Shown piece after piece: positions 59,797 to 64,000 of a stretch of 64,000 nt of DNA. Source of the DNA: Christiangramia fulva. Lineage in GTDB: Bacteria > Bacteroidota > Bacteroidia > Flavobacteriales > Flavobacteriaceae. Each line of letters starts with the position of its first letter. Position 1 is the stretch's first letter. Made by a program: the position numbers and the translations under genes. Under the pieces are notes generated by a model. The model was not told where the DNA came from, did no database searches, and was given only the letters and a program-made list of their open reading frames with translations. The DNA lies in assembly GCF_003024155.1 (NCBI RefSeq), contig NZ_CP028136.1, positions 3,410,001 through 3,474,000 of the forward strand, in the 5' to 3' direction.

Positions 59797-61017
59797 TTAA
59801 TGGCCGTGCTCGGTTTCCCCTTTTTTCATTTCGGAGATCAGGTAATAGGCTTTATTCCAAACTACTATTTGTCCTTTTTCCAGAGGCTGCAACAATTTGA
59901 TCTCCACCCAGCCGTCATCTTCCTGACCGGTTGCGACTTTTAAGGGGCTTATGGCCCATTCTTCCTTGCCGCCTTCCATTACTTTTTTGGCCGTGAAGAT
60001 ATAAGGCTCCCCATCCTCGGTAATGACCGCTTCTTCCGGAAGGGCGGGTACCTGATTCTCTGAAGTGGCTATCTTACCCGTAATGTACATACCAGGAAAC
60101 AGATTGCCCTGCTTGTTCTCGATCTCGGCGTGCACATGAACCGCTTTGGGGTTCTGCTCAAATGTTTTCCCTACGGAATAAATTTTGGCAGTCAGATCAG
60201 ATTCTGGCAGGGATTCAACATTAAATTGTACCGTTTGTCCCTCTTTAACCTTACTTACGTCTTTTTCATATACCATCAGGTCGGCGTGGATATGATCAGT
60301 ATTTACGATCTCGAACATTTCGGTCTGTTGCTGGACAAATTGCCCTACCTTGATATTCACTTTTTCTACATAGCCATCAATAGGGCTGATTACAGGAACC
60401 TGGTTATACACATTCCCGTTCCTGAGGCGGTCCAGGTTAAGGCGCAGTAACCTGAGCTGCGATTCCAACCCGTTCACCATTCCTTTTATACTGTTGTATT
60501 CCGATTCCGTTTCCTGAAATTTTCTACCGGAAGCAACTTCTTCTTCGTACAGGCGTTTTTGCCGGTTATATTCCTTTTCCAAGAATTGCATCCTGTTGTA
60601 GGCATTGGAATATTCGGTCTGCAACTTGACAAGGTCCGGGTGGCTCAAATAAGCCAACACACTCCCTTTGCTTACCTTATCCCCTTCAATCACCTTTATG
60701 CTCGTAACGTTGGCTCCAATAATGGCGGTAACGGCAGCTTCATTCTGTGGGGGTACTTCCAGTTGTCCATTGGCCTCTACAAGCCCAGTCAGGCTTTTGG
60801 TGGGCAGGCTGTCCACCTTTAATCCCATTGCATCAAATTTTTGTTGCGATAAGTGCAGTTTTTTGCCCTCCAGGCCTGCGTTTTGTTCCTGATGTTCCCC
60901 ACCATTTTCGGAAGCTTCCGGTTCGTCATGCCCATCAGCCGTTTTTTCCTGCTTACAGGAATTTAAACTGAATATGACCAGGGCTGCGAAAAAAATCGAT
61001 TTTATATTGAAATTCAT
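59797..61017 (-). CDS. RND periplasmic adaptor, CzcB-like lipoprotein
   Basis: A 406-residue lipoprotein adaptor: lipobox SLNSCKQEK, acidic His-containing linker (DGHDEPEASENGGEHQEQN), biotinyl-lipoyl halves around a coiled coil (MQFLEKEYNRQKRLYEEEV), and beta-barrel domains. It ends TEHGH. It connects the CusA-like pump to its fused TolC domain, lying 11 bases downstream of that gene. Zn/Co/Cd specificity is suggested by the CDF and Zn-type ATPase in the operon. Confidence 0.88.
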   Translation of the reverse strand: MNFNIKSIFFAALVIFSLNSCKQEKTADGHDEPEASENGGEHQEQNAGLEGKKLHLSQQKFDAMGLKVDSLPTKSLTGLVEANGQLEVPPQNEAAVTAIIGANVTSIKVIEGDKVSKGSVLAYLSHPDLVKLQTEYSNAYNRMQFLEKEYNRQKRLYEEEVASGRKFQETESEYNSIKGMVNGLESQLRLLRLNLDRLRNGNVYNQVPVISPIDGYVEKVNIKVGQFVQQQTEMFEIVNTDHIHADLMVYEKDVSKVKEGQTVQFNVESLPESDLTAKIYSVGKTFEQNPKAVHVHAEIENKQGNLFPGMYITGKIATSENQVPALPEEAVITEDGEPYIFTAKKVMEGGKEEWAISPLKVATGQEDDGWVEIKLLQPLEKGQIVVWNKAYYLISEMKKGETEHGH

Positions 61018-61028
61018 AGTTTCTCTTT

Positions 61029-64000
61029 TTATTGTTTAGCGGAATTGAGGAAAAATTCCAGTTCGTATTTTGATTGCAAATAATTGTTGAGCGCATCCCA
61101 GGACTTGCTTTGGATACCGATGGCATCCCGTACCGTTTGAAGGAAAGTTGTATAATCGATCCCTCCTTCCTTATACGCAAATACCGCCCCGTCCCGCTGC
61201 TCTTTCGCCAATGGAAGGGCTTCCTGTAAATAGTACTGCCAGGATTCCAGCCATTTTAAATAGGCCTGTTGCAGATCCTGATATTCGGAATTTACCTGGA
61301 GCTGTTTTTCTCTGAAATTCTGCTCGGCAATCTCAGTCTGTATTTTGGCCGATTGCGCCTGCCCCAGTTCAGGACTAAAAAATAGCGGAATAGATATTCC
61401 AACCTGAAAATTGAAGAAACCGTTCTGCCCAGCTATTTTCTGCCGTCCATACTGTGCATTGAATTTTGGGAAAAATGCCTTGGTACGCAAATTATGCTCG
61501 GCATCGGCCACCTCGATCTGCCTTTCATAATAATTGAGCATCGGGTGGTCGCTTATTGAATCCTTGCGTTGGAGGATGGGATCGTCAATTGCATCGACGC
61601 TTTCATCCGTCACCGTATAAAGTGAATCGCTCACTAACCAGAGGTTCAGTTTTTGCAGGTTGCCCAAGTAATCCCGGTACACCTGATTCCTCTGGAGCGT
61701 TACCTGGCGAGCCTGATTCGTGGCCGCCAGATATTCCAGTTTTGAAGAAGCCTCAGTTTCATAACGGATACGAGCCGCGCGTTCAAAATCGCTAAAGATA
61801 GAATCGAGCTCGACATACAAAAGGTATTTCCGTTTGGATGTATATACATCGCCCCAAGCTTTGCTCACCTCACGTTTCACCTGAAGGGAAGTAAGGTCGA
61901 GTGCCGTTTCACTCAAAGCTATTTTCTCCTTTTGAAGCTTGTTTTTAGCGCCAATACCAAACACATCGATATTTTGTTGCTGGACTCCGATAGTTTGATA
62001 AACACCTTCATCACTTGTTCCATTGTCCGGCAGTTCTTCGCCCCCCGTAAAAATTTGGGTAGTCCCTAAATCCCAAGCGGTTTTTTTCAGGGCTTCCTGG
62101 TTTTCTATTTCCAATTGGGCCGACTTTAACCTCGGATAGTTCGCTTTGGCTTTTTCCACCGCCTCCTTTAAGGAAATCGGGGTAAAGCCATGTTCAACCT
62201 GAAGGGTATCCTGCAGGACCTCATTTTGTTGTAGACCATCCCGCGTTTGTGCACTAGCACTTGTAGGGATAGCCATTGATCCAAGACCCAGTAAGACGGC
62301 AATGAGTGCAGGGTTTATGGCAACTTTATCCGTTTTTCCATTGTTGTCTTTTCCCGTTTTTTCAACAAAACTGTATAAAATGGGAACTATGATAAGCGTG
62401 AGCAAGGTCGCCGTTATTAAGCCTCCAATCACTACCGTTGCCAGCGGTCGCTGTACCGAAGCTCCCGCCCCGTGAGAAAGCGCCATTGGGAAAAACCCCA
62501 TTATGGCGGCTAGTGCCGTCAGTAAAATAGGACGAATCCGTTCCTGTGTTCCTATTAAAATACGTTCTTGTATATCCATAACTCCTTCTTCTTTCAATGA
62601 ATTCAACCTGCTGATGAGCACCAGACCATTTAAAACCGCAACCCCAAAGAGCACTATAAAACCAACGCCTGCGGAGATACTAAAGGGCATCCCCCGAATG
62701 GCCAAGGCAAAAATGCCACCGATCGCTGCAAGGGGTACTGCCATATAAATCATAATGGATTGAGAGAATGAGCCCAGGGCGAAATACAGCAATAGGAAAA
62801 TAAGCGCTAAAGCAATCGGTACTACTATGGTCAACCGGTCTTTTGCACGTTGCAGGTTTTCAAAAGCCCCGCCGTATTCAATATGGTAGCCGGGCGGCAA
62901 ATCCAACTGAGCATCCAGTTTGGCTTGAATATCATTTACCATCGATTCCACATCCCGTCCGCGGACATTAACTCCCACGTAAATTCTACGCGATGTATTG
63001 TCCCGGGAAATCTGCATCGGGCCTGGTTGATAACTGATGTCGGCCACCTCTTTAATGGGAATCTGGTTTCCGCCCGGTAGGTCGATCAACAGGTTTTTTA
63101 AATTATCGATGCTCTGGCGGTGTTTCTGATCCAAGCGTACCACCATATCAAAGCGCTTTTCACCTTCAAAAACGACCCCCGCGGTACCCCCGGCAAAAGC
63201 GGTACTCACATATTGATTTAATTTCTGAATATTTAGGCCGTACTGGGCCACTTTCCGCCTGTTAAAGCGAACCGTCATCTGGGGCAATCCTGAAGTGGCC
63301 TCCAGGTTCACGTCACCAGCTCCCGGAACGGTTTTAATGATATTTGCCATTTTGGAGGCTTTTTCGGTAAGTACATCCAGATCCTCACCATATAATTTGA
63401 TGGCTACGTCCTCACGAACACCGGTAAGGAGTTCGTTGAACCGTAGTTCTACAGGTTGGCTAAACACAAAATTCACCCCGGGCACCACTGATAATTTTTC
63501 TTTTATTTCTGCAATCAGTTCTTCTTTGGTTTCTGCAGAGACCCAATTGTCTTTATTTTTATCCAAAATGATATACGTATCGGCAATATCCATCGGCATC
63601 GGGTCGGTAGGTATATCTGCTACCCCTATTCGGGCCACCATTGTTTCCACTTCGGGGAAATTATCCAAAACGATATTTTCAATTCTTTTGGAAGTTTCAA
63701 TGGATTCACTCAGCGAGCTACCTGGCCTCAATAAAGCCTGCATGGCGATGTCTCCCTCATCGATGCTGGGGATAAATTCACCTCCCATTCTGCTAAAGGA
63801 ATAACCTGCACCTACCAACAGCAGGACAGCTATGACCAAAACGATGACACGGTGGTTCAGTGATTTCAGGATAACCGGTCGGTAACCGTTATTGATGCGG
63901 TTCATCATCCCGTTACTGAAGCTGGAAATTTTATCTTCCGCTTTATGAAACCAGTTTTTCTTTTTGGTTGCCGGTTTCATCGTAAGTGAAGTGATCATTG
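61029..64000 (-). CDS. CusA/CzcA-TolC fusion efflux pump, N-terminal part outside window
   Basis: At least 989 residues; the frame runs off the window end and the pump's N-terminal third is missing. Residues 1-550 are the rest of a heavy-metal RND pump (LLTGVREDVAIKLYGEDLD, FGVAVLNGLVLISRLNSL, TALAAIMGFFPMALSHG). After a linker (about 555-620) a TolC-like domain begins (SLKEAVEKAKANYPRLKSAQLEIE) and runs to the end. Pump and outer-membrane channel in one chain is a known Bacteroidota arrangement. It heads the minus-strand Czc-type operon. Confidence 0.88.
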   Translation of the reverse strand, partial: MITSLTMKPATKKKNWFHKAEDKISSFSNGMMNRINNGYRPVILKSLNHRVIVLVIAVLLLVGAGYSFSRMGGEFIPSIDEGDIAMQALLRPGSSLSESIETSKRIENIVLDNFPEVETMVARIGVADIPTDPMPMDIADTYIILDKNKDNWVSAETKEELIAEIKEKLSVVPGVNFVFSQPVELRFNELLTGVREDVAIKLYGEDLDVLTEKASKMANIIKTVPGAGDVNLEATSGLPQMTVRFNRRKVAQYGLNIQKLNQYVSTAFAGGTAGVVFEGEKRFDMVVRLDQKHRQSIDNLKNLLIDLPGGNQIPIKEVADISYQPGPMQISRDNTSRRIYVGVNVRGRDVESMVNDIQAKLDAQLDLPPGYHIEYGGAFENLQRAKDRLTIVVPIALALIFLLLYFALGSFSQSIMIYMAVPLAAIGGIFALAIRGMPFSISAGVGFIVLFGVAVLNGLVLISRLNSLKEEGVMDIQERILIGTQERIRPILLTALAAIMGFFPMALSHGAGASVQRPLATVVIGGLITATLLTLIIVPILYSFVEKTGKDNNGKTDKVAINPALIAVLLGLGSMAIPTSASAQTRDGLQQNEVLQDTLQVEHGFTPISLKEAVEKAKANYPRLKSAQLEIENQEALKKTAWDLGTTQIFTGGEELPDNGTSDEGVYQTIGVQQQNIDVFGIGAKNKLQKEKIALSETALDLTSLQVKREVSKAWGDVYTSKRKYLLYVELDSIFSDFERAARIRYETEASSKLEYLAATNQARQVTLQRNQVYRDYLGNLQKLNLWLVSDSLYTVTDESVDAIDDPILQRKDSISDHPMLNYYERQIEVADAEHNLRTKAFFPKFNAQYGRQKIAGQNGFFNFQVGISIPLFFSPELGQAQSAKIQTEIAEQNFREKQLQVNSEYQDLQQAYLKWLESWQYYLQEALPLAKEQRDGAVFAYKEGGIDYTTFLQTVRDAIGIQSKSWDALNNYLQSKYELEFFLNSAKQ

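Noticed and set aside
1..64000. CRISPR arrays, rRNA or tRNA genes
   Set aside because: No regularly spaced direct repeats and no recognisable rRNA or tRNA sequence were seen by eye on either strand. Short tRNAs could still be missed without a dedicated search.

Overview
The window comes from a Bacteroidota genome, most likely a member of the Flavobacteriaceae. The evidence is the AT-rich sequence, TAnnTTTG-type -7 promoter elements, Bacteroides-type Tra/Mob conjugation genes, CusA-TolC fused efflux pumps and many exported proteins of flavobacterial type. It reads as part of an integrative conjugative element or conjugative plasmid carrying a large metal-resistance cargo. No integrase, rRNA, tRNA or CRISPR array was seen.

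Layout. (1) 1-11.7 kb is the conjugation backbone. traG (cut by the window edge), traI, traJ, traK, traM and traN lie on the plus strand, without a recognisable traL. An AbiE-type toxin-antitoxin pair follows, then the coupling protein, relaxase and mobilization accessory gene, a non-coding mobilization region, radC and ssb on the minus strand. (2) 11.7-24.8 kb is mercury/thiophilic-metal cargo: an ArsR-type regulator, merTP, a MerA-like flavoprotein, a GDCCVxC protein, a CsoR-family regulator, a frameshifted SDR gene, a thioredoxin-like protein, a copper-storage-like Cys-rich protein interrupted downstream by an IS3-family element, permeases, and HMA and MerT-like proteins. Four promoters here share one rigid C-tract architecture and look like a local regulon. 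(3) 24.8-32.8 kb holds a CusCBA-type efflux operon with His-rich small exported proteins, then a DoxX/DsrE pair. (4) 32.8-36.2 kb holds two DUF302 proteins, a Met-rich multicopper oxidase, a Met-rich lipoprotein and a SHOCT protein. (5) 36.5-44.8 kb is a compact eight-gene complex I-like cluster (A, fused B-D, H, J, K, L, M, N). It has the whole membrane arm but no NADH module. Its fused NuoB-NuoD protein has no cysteine in its first 304 residues, so it cannot carry cluster N2. This is the most unusual system in the window. (6) 44.8-51.7 kb (minus strand) holds a GH63/MGH1-like glycosidase, a lipoprotein, a haem-binding protein, a DUF3347 lipoprotein, a CopA-CopB fusion, an HYC_CC_PP-type protein and a decayed HMA/transporter region. 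(7) 51.7-64 kb (minus strand) is a Czc-type operon: CusA-TolC fusion (cut by the window edge), adaptor, PII-like protein, two Fur paralogues, STAS-like protein, CDF exporter, CaCA-type antiporter, P1B ATPase and an FTR1-cytochrome c protein.

How it fits together. Soft and divalent metals would be sensed by ArsR, CsoR and Fur-type proteins, bound in the periplasm by HMA, His-rich and Met-rich proteins, oxidised by multicopper oxidases, and exported by P-type ATPase, CDF and RND pumps. The complex I-like membrane arm sits between two copper-oxidase blocks. It may be a redox-decoupled ion translocator serving the energetics or ion balance of this resistance island; that role is inference. Two short 3' gene remnants (a DsrE end and a CzcD end) and a degenerate transporter show that the cargo has been rebuilt by duplication and deletion.
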